Shown: positions 35,450 through 44,857, counted from the first letter of the stretch. The stretch: 64,000 bases of DNA from Ignavibacteria bacterium (GCA_016709315.1 JADJMZ010000007.1:1-64000); one strand, 5' to 3'. Notes: generated by a model from the sequence alone, not told the origin. Numbers and translations are program-made.

Positions 35450-36319
35450 ATGTCAAGCAACATAGATAACAGCAACGAGGTCTTCGAAGAAATACAGAAA
35501 AAAATGAAATACGGAGCACCCGAACTGAAAAGTTTTTATCAGAAATACCTTACAAAAGGATTGATAATTGCAGTCATCGCTCATATAATACTGATTGGCG
35601 GATATGTAGGCGCTATGTATCTTGAAAAAGTAAAAGCTGAAGAGCAGAAAAGTCTGCAGGACAAGGTTTTTAATATTGAAGATCTTGATATGCCTCCTCC
35701 AATTGATGATGTACCGATAGAGCCGCCTAAAGAAATGCTGGCTCTTAAAGATCTTTCAGCGCTCGCTCCGGAACCTGTTGCTAAAAAACTTGTAACGGAA
35801 GAAGTTCAGTTAAAAAGTCAGAAGGAACTGGAAGAAGTAAAATTACCTGTAGCTTCAACAGGAACGGATGATCCTTCAAAAGTAAATCCAAATGCAACTG
35901 TTGGTAAAATTGAAGAGAAAAAAGTTGAAGAAAAAGTTGAGAAAAAAGAAGAAAAGAAAAAAGAAATCTTTCAGCAGTTTGAAGTAGAAAAAGCTCCGGT
36001 AGCAATAAATCTCGGCTCAGTTAAAGGATCAATGAGATATCCTGAGATAGCAAGACAATCCGGAATTGAAGGCAGAGTGGTAGCTAAAGTGCTTGTCGGT
36101 ACTGACGGATCTGTAATTAAGGTTGGAGGAATCAGCGGACCTGAAGTCTTTCAGGATGAAGTATCCGACAAAGTAATGAATCTTCAGTTTAACCCTGCAA
36201 TGCAGGGCGGACAAAATGTAAAATGCTGGGTGAGCGTACCTTTCAGCTTTACTTTAAGCGCTAAAGATAAAAAGAAAACAGATGACGGTGATACCAAAGA
36301 TGAAAGCGGAGATAATTGA
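35450..36319 (+). CDS. tonB: TonB-type energy transducer
   Basis: 289 aa, preceded by a good GGAGG ribosome-binding site. One membrane helix (~35-57), then a Pro-rich stretch (PPPIDDVPIEPPKE), a long Lys/Glu-rich charged stalk, and the TonB C-terminal domain (~200-275, 'MRYPEIARQSGIEGRVVAKVLVG' in part). It spans the periplasm and passes proton-motive energy to outer-membrane receptors. exbB and exbD are not in the window. The next genes (small membrane protein, PstS-like, TPR) form a compact run with it. Confidence 0.9.
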   Translation: MSSNIDNSNEVFEEIQKKMKYGAPELKSFYQKYLTKGLIIAVIAHIILIGGYVGAMYLEKVKAEEQKSLQDKVFNIEDLDMPPPIDDVPIEPPKEMLALKDLSALAPEPVAKKLVTEEVQLKSQKELEEVKLPVASTGTDDPSKVNPNATVGKIEEKKVEEKVEKKEEKKKEIFQQFEVEKAPVAINLGSVKGSMRYPEIARQSGIEGRVVAKVLVGTDGSVIKVGGISGPEVFQDEVSDKVMNLQFNPAMQGGQNVKCWVSVPFSFTLSAKDKKKTDDGDTKDESGDN

Positions 36320-36326
36320 TTAAAAT

Positions 36327-36581
36327 TTGAATGCCAGTATTATTATAAATTTTGCAACATCAGTTCTGACATTTGTTTTTGGCGTTTTATTACTGACAGG
36401 AATTATTTATCCGGATAATAAAGACAGTTCAAAATTAATGTTTGGAATAGTTCTTATAATTTACGGAGTTTACAGATTTATTAATGTTTTGTCAAAATTG
36501 AAGCAGCAAAAGCTTGATGACAGAATGAACAAAATAAATGATGAAAGGGAAAAGTTACTAAGGGGGAGTCATGAAAAATAA
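36327..36581 (+). CDS. Small two-helix membrane protein, unknown
   Basis: 84 aa. Two hydrophobic helices (~7-25 and ~37-53) and a charged tail (KLKQQKLDDRMNKINDEREK). It lies seven bases after tonB and overlaps the following PstS-like gene by 11 bases, which supports it as a real gene in an operon. No in-frame ATG lies near the beginning, so the start is a TTG at 36327 and could be slightly different. Function unknown. Confidence 0.6.
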   Translation: MNASIIINFATSVLTFVFGVLLLTGIIYPDNKDSSKLMFGIVLIIYGVYRFINVLSKLKQQKLDDRMNKINDEREKLLRGSHEK

Positions 36582-37536
36582 TATTATGTATATTTTCGTT
36601 TTTTCAATGATGATTTTTTTTTCAGGATGTAAATTTGATGAAATAAAATCAGTTACAACAACAGGAGAGTTAACTATAGTTGTTGATGAAAATGTCGAAC
36701 CTTTAATGAAGGCAGAGATTGCGGAATTTGAGAGATTAAATCCGGAAGCAAAAGTAAAAATTAAAGTAGCACCTACAAAAGTTGCAAAAGATGACCTTAT
36801 CAACGGAGAGACTAAATTCATAGTGGTTACAAGAAATTTTGATGATGAAGAAAAAGCTGTACTTGAAAAAAATAAAACTGAAGTTAAGGAATACCCTATA
36901 GCTGTTGACGGAATTGGCTTTATAGTTAATCCGAAAAATCCTGTAAAGAAAGTTACATCAGATGATTTGAAAAACATTTTTACCGGTAAATTTACAAAGT
37001 GGACTGAAATAAAATCTGATCAGGATAAAAGTCAGGATGAAGAAGCCGGAAAGTTTTTTAAAGGTTCAATTGATAAAATAAAATTATTCATACAGCGTAA
37101 AAACTCATCTACTTATGATTATGTCCTTGACAGCATTCTTAAAAAAACAGAATACTCAAATACAGCAGTAGTTTGCTCTACATCAGCGCAGGTATTATAC
37201 AATGTCAGAAATATTGAAAATGCAATTGGTATTATTAATATGAACTGGCTTACAACAGGCAATGCTGATACCATAGACTCTACAGTTAAAACTCTAAAAG
37301 TTTCCAGGATCGGAGATAACGGAAGACAGTATGATTTTGCTGAATTTCATCAGGGATTGATTTATAATGCAAGTTACCCTTACAGAAGAACGATATATGT
37401 TTTTTCGACAGAACAGGACATGAAACTTTCATCAGGATTTATAACATTCTTACTTCATAATGAAGGACAGAAAGTTGTATTAAAAAACAGTCTGGTTCCT
37501 GTAAGTCAGCCGGTCAGGACAATACAAATAAATTAA
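36571..37536 (+). CDS. PstS-like periplasmic substrate-binding lipoprotein
   Basis: 321 aa. Lipoprotein signal ending FFSGC (~residue 17) and a GGGGGA ribosome-binding site. The body is of the PBP/PstS-like kind ('ELTIVVDENVEPLMKAEIAEF' in part, 'FIVVTRNFDDEEKAVLEKN', 'IGFIVNPKNPVKKVTSDDLK NIFTGK'). It lacks the clear phosphate motif GSGTT of PstS; the equivalent reads 'QRKNSSTYDYV'. There is no permease nearby, and it sits between tonB and a TPR gene, so a scaffold or sensing role is as possible as transport. In related genomes such genes are often found with TonB (recollection, not checked here). Confidence 0.75.
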   Translation: MKNNIMYIFVFSMMIFFSGCKFDEIKSVTTTGELTIVVDENVEPLMKAEIAEFERLNPEAKVKIKVAPTKVAKDDLINGETKFIVVTRNFDDEEKAVLEKNKTEVKEYPIAVDGIGFIVNPKNPVKKVTSDDLKNIFTGKFTKWTEIKSDQDKSQDEEAGKFFKGSIDKIKLFIQRKNSSTYDYVLDSILKKTEYSNTAVVCSTSAQVLYNVRNIENAIGIINMNWLTTGNADTIDSTVKTLKVSRIGDNGRQYDFAEFHQGLIYNASYPYRRTIYVFSTEQDMKLSSGFITFLLHNEGQKVVLKNSLVPVSQPVRTIQIN

Positions 37537-37622
37537 ATATACTTTAATATTCATAGATAAAAGATATTAAAATCAGATAGACATCAATAATATTTGAAAA
37601 TCTTAAACTTACCTTCAACACG

Positions 37623-39050
37623 ATGAACAACATTATCAAAAAACTTTTTATAGTTGCATTTATAATTATATCATCTTCAGGTGTATATTCTCAGACTGAG
37701 CAGGGAATTAACGCAGCAAAAAGCGGAGATTATTTAAGAGCCGTTGAATTGCTGAAATCTTCTGCAGATAAAGAAGACAGTTATGAAGTATATTATTATT
37801 ACGGACTTTCATTGCTGAATACAGGATCAATCAAGCAGGCAGAAACTGTGCTGAACAAAGCTTTAAAAAAAGACGATGAGGGAATCGGAGCTCTTACAAC
37901 ACTCGGAGATCTTTACAGCAGAAAAAAAGATTACGATAAAGCGAACAGTTATTATAAAAAAGCTCTTGCGGCAGATCCTGAAAATATAGAAGTAATGCTG
38001 GCTCAGGCGAAGAATCTTACTAAAGCAGGTAAGCTTGACGAATCCAATAATGTTTTGCTGTTTGCAAAGACTTTGAAAAACAATGATCCTGACATTTACA
38101 CAGGAATCGGTGATAATTATTACTACAGGAGAGCGTTTAAACCTGCTCAGGAAAATTATAATAAATCGCTTAGCATAAAAGCAAATAATCCCAAAGCTCA
38201 TTTCGGATTAGGACAGATTCATTTCAGAGAAAAAGAATTTAACGATGCACTTGATCAGTATAATGAAGCAATAAAAGATAATCCGAATTTTGCAGATGCA
38301 TATCTTGAAAAGGGAAGACTACTGTATTTCAGTGAAAAGTATGATGAAGCCCTGACAGCATTTGAAAAATATTCAAAACTTCAGCCCGGCTCAACAGAAG
38401 GACTTACTTATATTGCTAAAGTTAAATACGGACAGAAAAAATACGATGAAGCTCTGACAATACTTGATGATGTAGTTACAAAAAATCCCGGAGAAGATTT
38501 ATCTTCAGCATATAAATATCTTGCCTATGTTTACAATGAGAAGGAAGAATATGACAAAGCGCTTGAGTATTTTCTGAAAGTGCCTAAAAATATTTTTGAT
38601 ACTGAGGATTATATAAAGCTGGCTCAGATTTATTATAATAAAAAAGATATGGACAATGCTTACAAGTATTTTGATGAAGCGCTTATAGCGGACAGTACTG
38701 ATAATACAGTATTTTATCAGCTTGGTATTATGCAGTTCAATGACAAGAAATATGAAAATGCGATTACGAGTTTTGACAGATCAATAAGGCTTGGTACAAA
38801 ACAGCTTGCGGCGTATGTTTACAAATGGCTCTCATTTTATTCTTTGCAAAAGTACGAAGACGCTTTAATGTCTTTTGACTATGCAAACTCAATTGATAAT
38901 TCATATGTGCCGTCATGGCTTTGGAAAGCCAGGTCAGAGGTTGCATTAAATAAACTGGAAGAAGCAAGATTAAGCTATAACAGAGTTCTTGAGCTGGATC
39001 CGCAAAACCAGAGCGCAAAAGAAGATCTTGCAATACTTGATAAGAAATAA
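37623..39050 (+). CDS. Exported tetratricopeptide repeat protein
   Basis: 475 aa. Signal peptide ~1-24 (ends GVYSQ), then about 12 TPR units of 34 residues over the whole length ('YYYYGLSLLNTGSIKQAE', 'AHFGLGQIHFREKEFNDALDQY'). TPR arrays build a superhelix for protein binding. Its place after tonB and the PstS-like gene points to a periplasmic partner function in that cluster. The terminator at 39087 closes the run. Confidence 0.85.
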   Translation: MNNIIKKLFIVAFIIISSSGVYSQTEQGINAAKSGDYLRAVELLKSSADKEDSYEVYYYYGLSLLNTGSIKQAETVLNKALKKDDEGIGALTTLGDLYSRKKDYDKANSYYKKALAADPENIEVMLAQAKNLTKAGKLDESNNVLLFAKTLKNNDPDIYTGIGDNYYYRRAFKPAQENYNKSLSIKANNPKAHFGLGQIHFREKEFNDALDQYNEAIKDNPNFADAYLEKGRLLYFSEKYDEALTAFEKYSKLQPGSTEGLTYIAKVKYGQKKYDEALTILDDVVTKNPGEDLSSAYKYLAYVYNEKEEYDKALEYFLKVPKNIFDTEDYIKLAQIYYNKKDMDNAYKYFDEALIADSTDNTVFYQLGIMQFNDKKYENAITSFDRSIRLGTKQLAAYVYKWLSFYSLQKYEDALMSFDYANSIDNSYVPSWLWKARSEVALNKLEEARLSYNRVLELDPQNQSAKEDLAILDKK

Positions 39051-39086
39051 TATTAAATTTAAACTTTGTTTTTAAAAACTTAATTT

Positions 39087-39114
39087 AAATGCGATTACTA
39101 AATCGCATTTTTTA
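39087..39114 (+). terminator. Rho-independent terminator
   Basis: Ten-base perfect stem aaatgcgatt / aatcgcattt with an acta loop, followed by a short T-run. It ends the TonB/TPR gene run. Confidence 0.75.
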
Positions 39115-39128
39115 TATTTTAATTACCG

Positions 39129-40499
39129 ATGGAAAATATTTTAAAATACATAAACGACAACAGGGAAGAATTTGTTGATGAATTGAAAGAGTTTTTAAGA
39201 ATTCCTTCAATAAGCACAAATCCTGATAACAAAAAAGATGTCAGAAAGTGCGCTGAATATGTTAAAGCTCAGCTTGAAAAAATTGGTCTTGAAAACATTA
39301 ATATATATGATACTCCGGGACATCCAGTGGTCTATGGAGAATGGCTGAAAGCAGGCGTTGATAAGCCAACTATACTTATTTACGGACATTATGATGTGCA
39401 GCCGGTTGATCCTCTGGAGTTATGGACTGATCCGCCATTTGAGCCGACAGTCAGAGATGGAAATATTTTCGCAAGAGGTTCGGCAGATGATAAAGGACAA
39501 GTTTTTATTCACATGAAAAGTATTGAATCTCATTTAAAAAATACAAATAAATTACCTGTAAATATTAAGTTTATCATTGAAGGTGAAGAAGAGATTGGAA
39601 GTGTCAATCTGGATAATTTTATTGAAAAGAATAAGGACTTGCTGAAATGCGATTATGTGGTAGTTTCTGATACAGCAATGTTTGATCATGATGTGCCTTC
39701 GATCTGTTACGGACTGAGAGGTTTAGCTTATATGCAGGTAGAAGTAACTGGACCAAACAGGGATCTGCATTCCGGATCATTCGGAGGAGCCGTAAATAAT
39801 CCAATCAATGCTCTTTCACATATTATCTGTAAACTTAAAGATGATAAAGGAAAAATCCTCATAGACGGATTTTATGACGATGTATTGAATCTTACAGACA
39901 AGGAAAGACTAGAATATTCCAAACTTCCGTTTGATGAAAAAAAATACATGGAAGGATTAGAAATTAATGAAGTTTTCGGAGAGGAAGGATATTCAACGCT
40001 TGAGCGGGCATCGGGAAGACCTACTCTGGATTGCAATGGAATATGGGGAGGATTTCAGGGAGAAGGAGCAAAAACGGTATTGCCTTCAAAAGCAGCAGCA
40101 AAAATTTCTATGAGACTTGTTCCAAATCAGGAACCCGAAAAGATAGAAAAGTTATTTACTGATTTTGTGAAAAAGATTTCTCCTGATTCTGTGAAAGTAA
40201 CTGTAAAGTCGCTGCACGGCGGAAAAGGAGCAATAACTCCAATTGATTCACCCGGTGTCAATGCAGCAGTGGAAGCAATGAAAAAAGGATTCGGGAAGAG
40301 CCCGGTTTTTACAAGAGAAGGAGGCTCAATTCCTGTAGTTAATACTTTTCAGACATTGCTTAATGCGCCGACAATACTTCTTGGATTCGGATTACCGGAT
40401 GAAAATGCGCATTCTCCGGATGAGCATCTGAATTTGAATAATTTTCATAATGGAATATTAAGTATTGCACATTATTTTAACGAATTATCTAAAATTTAA
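39129..40499 (+). CDS. M20 family dipeptidase/metallopeptidase
   Basis: 456 aa, cytoplasmic. M20 hallmarks are in order: 'LIYGHYDVQPVDP' (zinc His, ~residue 85), 'RGSADDKGQ' (bridging Asp), 'EGEEEIGS' (catalytic Glu pair), 'SDTAMFD', and a C-terminal His in 'ENAHSPDEHL'. The WTDPPFEP segment is typical of the carnosinase/CPG2-like dipeptidases. It likely hydrolyses small peptides or related amides. The DUF3098 gene follows after 10 bases. Confidence 0.92.
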   Translation: MENILKYINDNREEFVDELKEFLRIPSISTNPDNKKDVRKCAEYVKAQLEKIGLENINIYDTPGHPVVYGEWLKAGVDKPTILIYGHYDVQPVDPLELWTDPPFEPTVRDGNIFARGSADDKGQVFIHMKSIESHLKNTNKLPVNIKFIIEGEEEIGSVNLDNFIEKNKDLLKCDYVVVSDTAMFDHDVPSICYGLRGLAYMQVEVTGPNRDLHSGSFGGAVNNPINALSHIICKLKDDKGKILIDGFYDDVLNLTDKERLEYSKLPFDEKKYMEGLEINEVFGEEGYSTLERASGRPTLDCNGIWGGFQGEGAKTVLPSKAAAKISMRLVPNQEPEKIEKLFTDFVKKISPDSVKVTVKSLHGGKGAITPIDSPGVNAAVEAMKKGFGKSPVFTREGGSIPVVNTFQTLLNAPTILLGFGLPDENAHSPDEHLNLNNFHNGILSIAHYFNELSKI

Positions 40500-40509
40500 T
40501 TAAATATAA

Positions 40510-40854
40510 ATGGCTAAGACAAAACAGCAAAATATTCAATCGCTGAAATCTAAAAAACACAGAAAAGATCAAAGTCATCTTCATTTTGCAATGACATCAA
40601 AAAATTATCTTATAATGGGATTAGGAATAGCTCTGATAGTATTAGGTTATTTTTTTATGTCGGAAAATTCAGTTGATGGATTCCTTCCCACTACTGTAGC
40701 TCCTGTGCTTTTGATAATCGGTTATTGCGTTATTGTGCCAGTGGGAATTCTTTACAAAGACAAGAATGTTAATACTGCAGAAGCAGAGGAGATAAAAGAA
40801 ATTAAAAGCGAACCTAAGACTAAAATTTCAACTTCAAATATTCAGACTAAATAA
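40510..40854 (+). CDS. DUF3098-like small membrane protein
   Basis: 114 aa. A basic N-terminus (KKHRKDQSHLHFAM) is followed by two hydrophobic helices (~35-52 and ~65-85, 'VAPVLLIIGYCVIVPVGILY'), the layout of the DUF3098 family common in Bacteroidota. Function is unknown; in related genomes it is often near cell-division genes (recollection). It lies between the peptidase and ssrA, on the same strand as both. Confidence 0.7.
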   Translation: MAKTKQQNIQSLKSKKHRKDQSHLHFAMTSKNYLIMGLGIALIVLGYFFMSENSVDGFLPTTVAPVLLIIGYCVIVPVGILYKDKNVNTAEAEEIKEIKSEPKTKISTSNIQTK

Positions 40855-40882
40855 ATAAGATTTACAGTTCTTTAAAAATATC

Positions 40883-41246
40883 GGGAATGCAACGGTTTCG
40901 ACGGAATGAAAGATGGTTAAAACTGCATATAGTGTTCCTGCCAGCACTTTAAAAAGGTAGAAAAACAATAAACAACAACAATAACGTAGAATATAACTAC
41001 GCAATGGCTGCTTAATTTAAAGCAACCTCGCTTTAGGGATTCTCTCTCACCGGAGTTTCTGAAGTGTCAAAACAGATGAGATAGTCCGTATGATCGTCTG
41101 AGTTATACGGGCAAAACTTAATCAGAATAGCAATTACTTTGGCTTGTCTGTCTGCCTGAGTGTTGTGAAAATTAAAGTACAGACTATATATGTAGAGGTT
41201 TTAATGGTCTTCTTTTCGGACCCGAGTTCGACTCTCGGCATTTCCA
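40883..41246 (+). ncRNA. ssrA: Transfer-messenger RNA (tmRNA)
   Basis: The start gggaatgc aacggtttcgac and the end gagttcgactctcggcatttcc are the hallmark ends of tmRNA. The acceptor arms pair (gggaatgc with gcatttcc, with one G-U pair). The T arm has the usual ttcgac loop. A tag reading frame ends gca atg gct gct taa (stop at 41013-41015), giving a tag that ends NNNNNVEYNYAMAA; the resume codon is not resolved. About 364 bases, a normal length. CCA is not encoded (genome reads acta). Its role is to rescue stalled ribosomes and tag the partial protein for proteolysis. The 3' end overlaps an opposing gene. Confidence 0.95.
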
Positions 41247-42223
41247 CTATTGATTCTGTCAAATAATTTATTAAACGCATTTGTCAGCATTTCCGCATTT
41301 ACATTTTCCACAGATACTTTGTTATCAGATATAATAACCTCCGAATAATCAGACAAAGGATAAAATTTCTCAAGGTTCCACTTTACGTCAGGATATACAG
41401 CCACAACCGGAATATTGAAAGCAGAGCATAAATGAACAATGGAAGTGTCCGGAGTTATAACAATGCTGCTTCTTCTTACTATTTCTGATGTTTCAATTAT
41501 ATTTTCTGTTTTAATAAATTTTATTTTCTCATCTCCGGAATTTTTAATAATAAAATTTATTATTTCCATATCTTTTTCAAGTCCGGTAACTATTAACTTA
41601 AAACTTATTTCTTTCAATACATACCTGACAAATTCAATCAGGACTTCAGTATTTATATATCTGCTTTTATCTCCCGCAGAAACATTTATCAGTACAATAA
41701 AATCTTTATTGTGATTCAGATAAGCAAATTTATTTTTAACAGATTCGGGAATGTAAACAGTAGGCATTGAATTTATTTCACTGTTTGGTTTATTCAAATA
41801 ATACAAAGGACTGATATTTATCTCTGACGCATGATTGCCTGTTTTATATTCGTTGAGACAAAAATCAAATATTTTCCTTTTGTTCTCAAAACAGAAACCT
41901 ATGGAAACTTTAGGTTTGAAAACATTCAGCAGTAATTCTCCGGTTCTGGAATAATTATCTTTAGTATCTATCCAGAGGTCTATTTTACTGAAAGTGTATT
42001 TAAGGATTGGAATATTTTTCAGAATGTTTTTATTAAATACCAAAACTTCATCAATATCTTTATGGCATGCCGCAATATCCTTGTTTACAATGCTGGCCAA
42101 TGATAAAATTATGGATTCAGGGAAGATTCTTCTCAGACCGGAAAAAAGGGGAGTTGTAAGGATCATATCACCAATTTTCCCGATCTGAACTACAAGAATT
42201 GTTTTTGGATTTTTTAAATCCAA
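41201..42223 (-). CDS. Glycosyltransferase family 9 (heptosyltransferase-like)
   Basis: 340 aa. 'TILVVQIGKIGDMILTTPLFSGLR' opening, 'LINVSAGDKSRY' and the later 'SIVITPDTSIVHLCSAFNIPVVAVY' are GT9 features, as in WaaC/WaaF-type LPS core heptosyltransferases. It transfers a sugar to lipid A core or a similar acceptor on the cytoplasmic face. It starts 17 bases after yidC, same direction. The last ~15 residues (NAESRTRVRKEDH) are antisense to the tmRNA 3' end, so the coding end may be recently extended. Confidence 0.85.
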   Translation of the reverse strand: MDLKNPKTILVVQIGKIGDMILTTPLFSGLRRIFPESIILSLASIVNKDIAACHKDIDEVLVFNKNILKNIPILKYTFSKIDLWIDTKDNYSRTGELLLNVFKPKVSIGFCFENKRKIFDFCLNEYKTGNHASEINISPLYYLNKPNSEINSMPTVYIPESVKNKFAYLNHNKDFIVLINVSAGDKSRYINTEVLIEFVRYVLKEISFKLIVTGLEKDMEIINFIIKNSGDEKIKFIKTENIIETSEIVRRSSIVITPDTSIVHLCSAFNIPVVAVYPDVKWNLEKFYPLSDYSEVIISDNKVSVENVNAEMLTNAFNKLFDRINSGNAESRTRVRKEDH

Positions 42224-42239
42224 TTTTTAGAAATTAATT

Positions 42240-44090
42240 TTATGTTAATCTTTTTTTAGGAGTATTCTTCAAATTTTTAACAGCATTGCTTTTATCACCG
42301 GTTATCACTTCAGTAACCGGAGTCGGATTTTTTTTATTTGTCCACCATTGATATAATATTGTGAATACATTGAACATAAAATAATAAAGGTTTAGTCCGG
42401 CAGGAAAGCTGAAAAAAAGAAGCGTAAGCATTACCGGCATTATATAAACAAGAGCTTTTTGTTTTGGGTCTGTTACTGTCATTTTCTGCTGAATGAACAT
42501 TGTAATTCCCATAAGCAAAGCCAGTCCTGAAATCTGATCAATACCGAATATCGGGAGTTTAAACGGTAATTGCAAAATAACATCAGGCGCTGCAAGATCC
42601 TTTATCCATAAAAATCCTGCATGTCTGAGCTCAATTGTAGAATTGAAAACTCCGAACAACGCATAAAGTATAGGAAGCTGAATCAGCATAGGAAGACAGC
42701 CGCCTGCAGGATTTATCTTTTCATCCTTATAAATTTTCATTATCTGCTGATTGGCTTTGACAGGATCATCCTTGTGCTTTTCCCTGATTGCAGTAATTTT
42801 AGGATTGATCTGAGACATCTTCTTCATGGAATTCATCTGGGTTTTTGTAAGAGGATTCAGAACTATCTTCATAATCAAAGCAAAAAGCATAATTACTATT
42901 CCCCAGCTGGGAATAACACTGTGCATAAAAAACAGTACCGGCAATATTACATACTGAGCGATAGGTCTTACCATAAAATCCAGAGAGAACCTTAATGTTT
43001 TCTCAAGGTCTATTTCATAAGATTTCAGAATGTTATAATCGAGAGGTGTAAGCAGAATCATAAATGAAGATTTTTCAAGAGCGTCATTTTTGATTTCCAT
43101 TTTAACAGCTATAGAATAATTTTCTCTTGCTCCCTTGTCCTTAAGTAATTCCTTTGTTCCGTAAAGATAGGCGCCATCTCCTTTTCTATCTTTTGGAATG
43201 ATGAACAGTCCGAAATATTTTGTCCTCAAACTCACATAATCTGTTGTCCCGTTAAAATCACCTTTGAATTCCTCATTCTCTGTGCTCGCATCAAGTGTCT
43301 CAAGTTCTCCTCCCATGTAAGCAAAAGCTTCCTCGTAAGTCACTTCCTGATCGCTTCTGAATTCTGTCATATTGAGCGAAGATTCCCAGACAACCTGATA
43401 TTTATTATCTGAAATAAACTTTACAGGATTTTTGAATTCATATTCTACATCAAACTCATATTGATCTCTGAAGAAAGTATATGTCTTGGATATTTTTTCC
43501 GATCCGTCAGGTGTAATATTTAATGTATAAATTAGTTTGAATGTCGTATCAGAACCAAGTTCCACTTTTTTCCATTCCGGATATTCAGATTCGAATACAA
43601 GATCTTTTGTATTTATTAATCTTCCTTCTTTTGAAGTAAATAACAGGTGAAGTTCTTTTCCTTTCTTCCAGTCAACAAGCTGCAAGGGCTTGTTATCCCA
43701 TGTCTCATAATTCTTAATCGTATATTTCTTCAGTCCGCCGCCATAATTAGAAAATTCCATCTGAACTTTTTCGTTTTCAAGAATAATTATTTTTTCCTTT
43801 GGGTTTGCTGAATTTTCTATAGCTTTCTGTGAGAATATTTTTCCGTATTTTATATTAAGCGAATCGTTTTTAAGAGAATCTAAAATTATATTATTAAGAG
43901 ATTTATTTGATGTATCAATTGAATTGATTTCCGGATTTTTGCTCAGAGTTTTTTCCTGAACTTTTATAGAATCGGTAATTTTATTTTTATTCTGCTGAAC
44001 CATTTTCTGCTGTGTACTGGAATTCCAGTATAGCCATATCATTAAAACTATTCCGATTAGTACGAATCCAAGTAAAGATTTTTTATCCAT
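42240..44090 (-). CDS. yidC: Membrane protein insertase YidC
   Basis: 616 aa, the length seen in the Bacteroidota-type YidC. TM1 is at ~5-22, followed by a Lys/Asn-rich linker and the periplasmic beta-super-sandwich (~95-370, 'VQMEFSNYGGGLKKYTIKNY' in part). The insertase core has 'IMLFALIMKIVLNPLTKTQMNSM' in part, 'KINPAGGCLPMLIQLPILYALF' in part and 'FFSFPAGLNLYY'. It inserts and folds inner-membrane proteins, with or without Sec. It is in the conserved block after yidD. Confidence 0.95.
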   Translation of the reverse strand: MDKKSLLGFVLIGIVLMIWLYWNSSTQQKMVQQNKNKITDSIKVQEKTLSKNPEINSIDTSNKSLNNIILDSLKNDSLNIKYGKIFSQKAIENSANPKEKIIILENEKVQMEFSNYGGGLKKYTIKNYETWDNKPLQLVDWKKGKELHLLFTSKEGRLINTKDLVFESEYPEWKKVELGSDTTFKLIYTLNITPDGSEKISKTYTFFRDQYEFDVEYEFKNPVKFISDNKYQVVWESSLNMTEFRSDQEVTYEEAFAYMGGELETLDASTENEEFKGDFNGTTDYVSLRTKYFGLFIIPKDRKGDGAYLYGTKELLKDKGARENYSIAVKMEIKNDALEKSSFMILLTPLDYNILKSYEIDLEKTLRFSLDFMVRPIAQYVILPVLFFMHSVIPSWGIVIMLFALIMKIVLNPLTKTQMNSMKKMSQINPKITAIREKHKDDPVKANQQIMKIYKDEKINPAGGCLPMLIQLPILYALFGVFNSTIELRHAGFLWIKDLAAPDVILQLPFKLPIFGIDQISGLALLMGITMFIQQKMTVTDPKQKALVYIMPVMLTLLFFSFPAGLNLYYFMFNVFTILYQWWTNKKNPTPVTEVITGDKSNAVKNLKNTPKKRLT

Positions 44091-44123
44091 TATTATTATT
44101 TACTGACTTTTTATTATCCTGAT

Positions 44124-44372
44124 TTAACGGATTGTTTTTAAATTATGTGAACATGTTTTCTTTTCCGGAACAGGATCAAAACCGCTTTTACCAAAGGGGT
44201 TACACCTGAGTATCCTGTATGTAGAAAGAAGTACTCCGTAAAAGAATCCATGCTTCTGAATTGCTTCAATGCTGTAATGTGAACACGTAGGGTAATACCT
44301 GCATGAATCAGGTAAAAAAGGTGAGACTGTTTTCTGATAAACTTTTATCAGAAATATTAATACAAAACTCAT
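44124..44372 (-). CDS. yidD: Membrane protein insertion efficiency factor YidD
   Basis: 82 aa. 'SFVLIFLIKVYQKTVSPFLPDSCRYYPTCSHY' in part, with the Cys pair (CRYYPTCS) and 'GFFYGVLLSTYRILRCNPFGKSGFDPVP', is the whole YidD signature. An amphipathic membrane-bound helper encoded between rnpA and yidC; its start overlaps rnpA by four bases. Confidence 0.95.
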   Translation of the reverse strand: MSFVLIFLIKVYQKTVSPFLPDSCRYYPTCSHYSIEAIQKHGFFYGVLLSTYRILRCNPFGKSGFDPVPEKKTCSHNLKTIR

Positions 44373-44857
44373 TTGTTTATAAAATATTTATTTATCTTTT
44401 CCGCTGCTTTTATCATTTCAACTTTGATTACATGAATCTTCTGACCTGGATCGTTCAAAAATTTATTATAACCGTTTTCACTAAGTGAAAAAATTATGCT
44501 GGTATCTTTTACATTATTAAAAAGATGTTTATTTAATCTGTATGACTCTTTTAAAATTCTCCTTAACCTGTTCCGCAGTACAGCTTTTCTGATTTTTTTC
44601 TTTGCAACAATAAAGCCCACTTTTAATGGAATTTTCAAAAGCGGGCTTTGATTAAAATCAACAGAATCTGAAACTTTGATTTTATTTACAAATACTTTGA
44701 GATAATCAGTTGAAATTACTACAGAGTTCTGAAGTATTTTCAAATAAGAATTATGTCCTTTTACAATCTCATTCTTGATTAAGCTGTTTTTCTTACTTTC
44801 AAAACTATGAAAATTTCCGCTAATTTTACCATCAAAAAGATTTTCGCTGTTATTCAT
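44369..44857 (-). CDS. rnpA: Ribonuclease P protein component
   Basis: 162 aa. The RNR motif 'KKIRKAVLRNRLRRILKE' (~residues 94-111) is the RNase P protein signature, and the preceding strand 'TDYLKVFV...LKVGFIVAKK' fits. The protein is about 40 residues longer at the N-terminus than usual (start to ~residue 30 unusual), with no internal Met to choose instead. It helps RNase P RNA process tRNA precursors. It sits next to rpmH as in most bacteria. Confidence 0.9.
   Translation of the reverse strand: MNNSENLFDGKISGNFHSFESKKNSLIKNEIVKGHNSYLKILQNSVVISTDYLKVFVNKIKVSDSVDFNQSPLLKIPLKVGFIVAKKKIRKAVLRNRLRRILKESYRLNKHLFNNVKDTSIIFSLSENGYNKFLNDPGQKIHVIKVEMIKAAEKINKYFINK

Noticed and set aside
41215..41249. 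tRNA (T-arm and acceptor-like end)
   Set aside because: The T-arm belongs to the tmRNA 3' domain; no anticodon arm is near.
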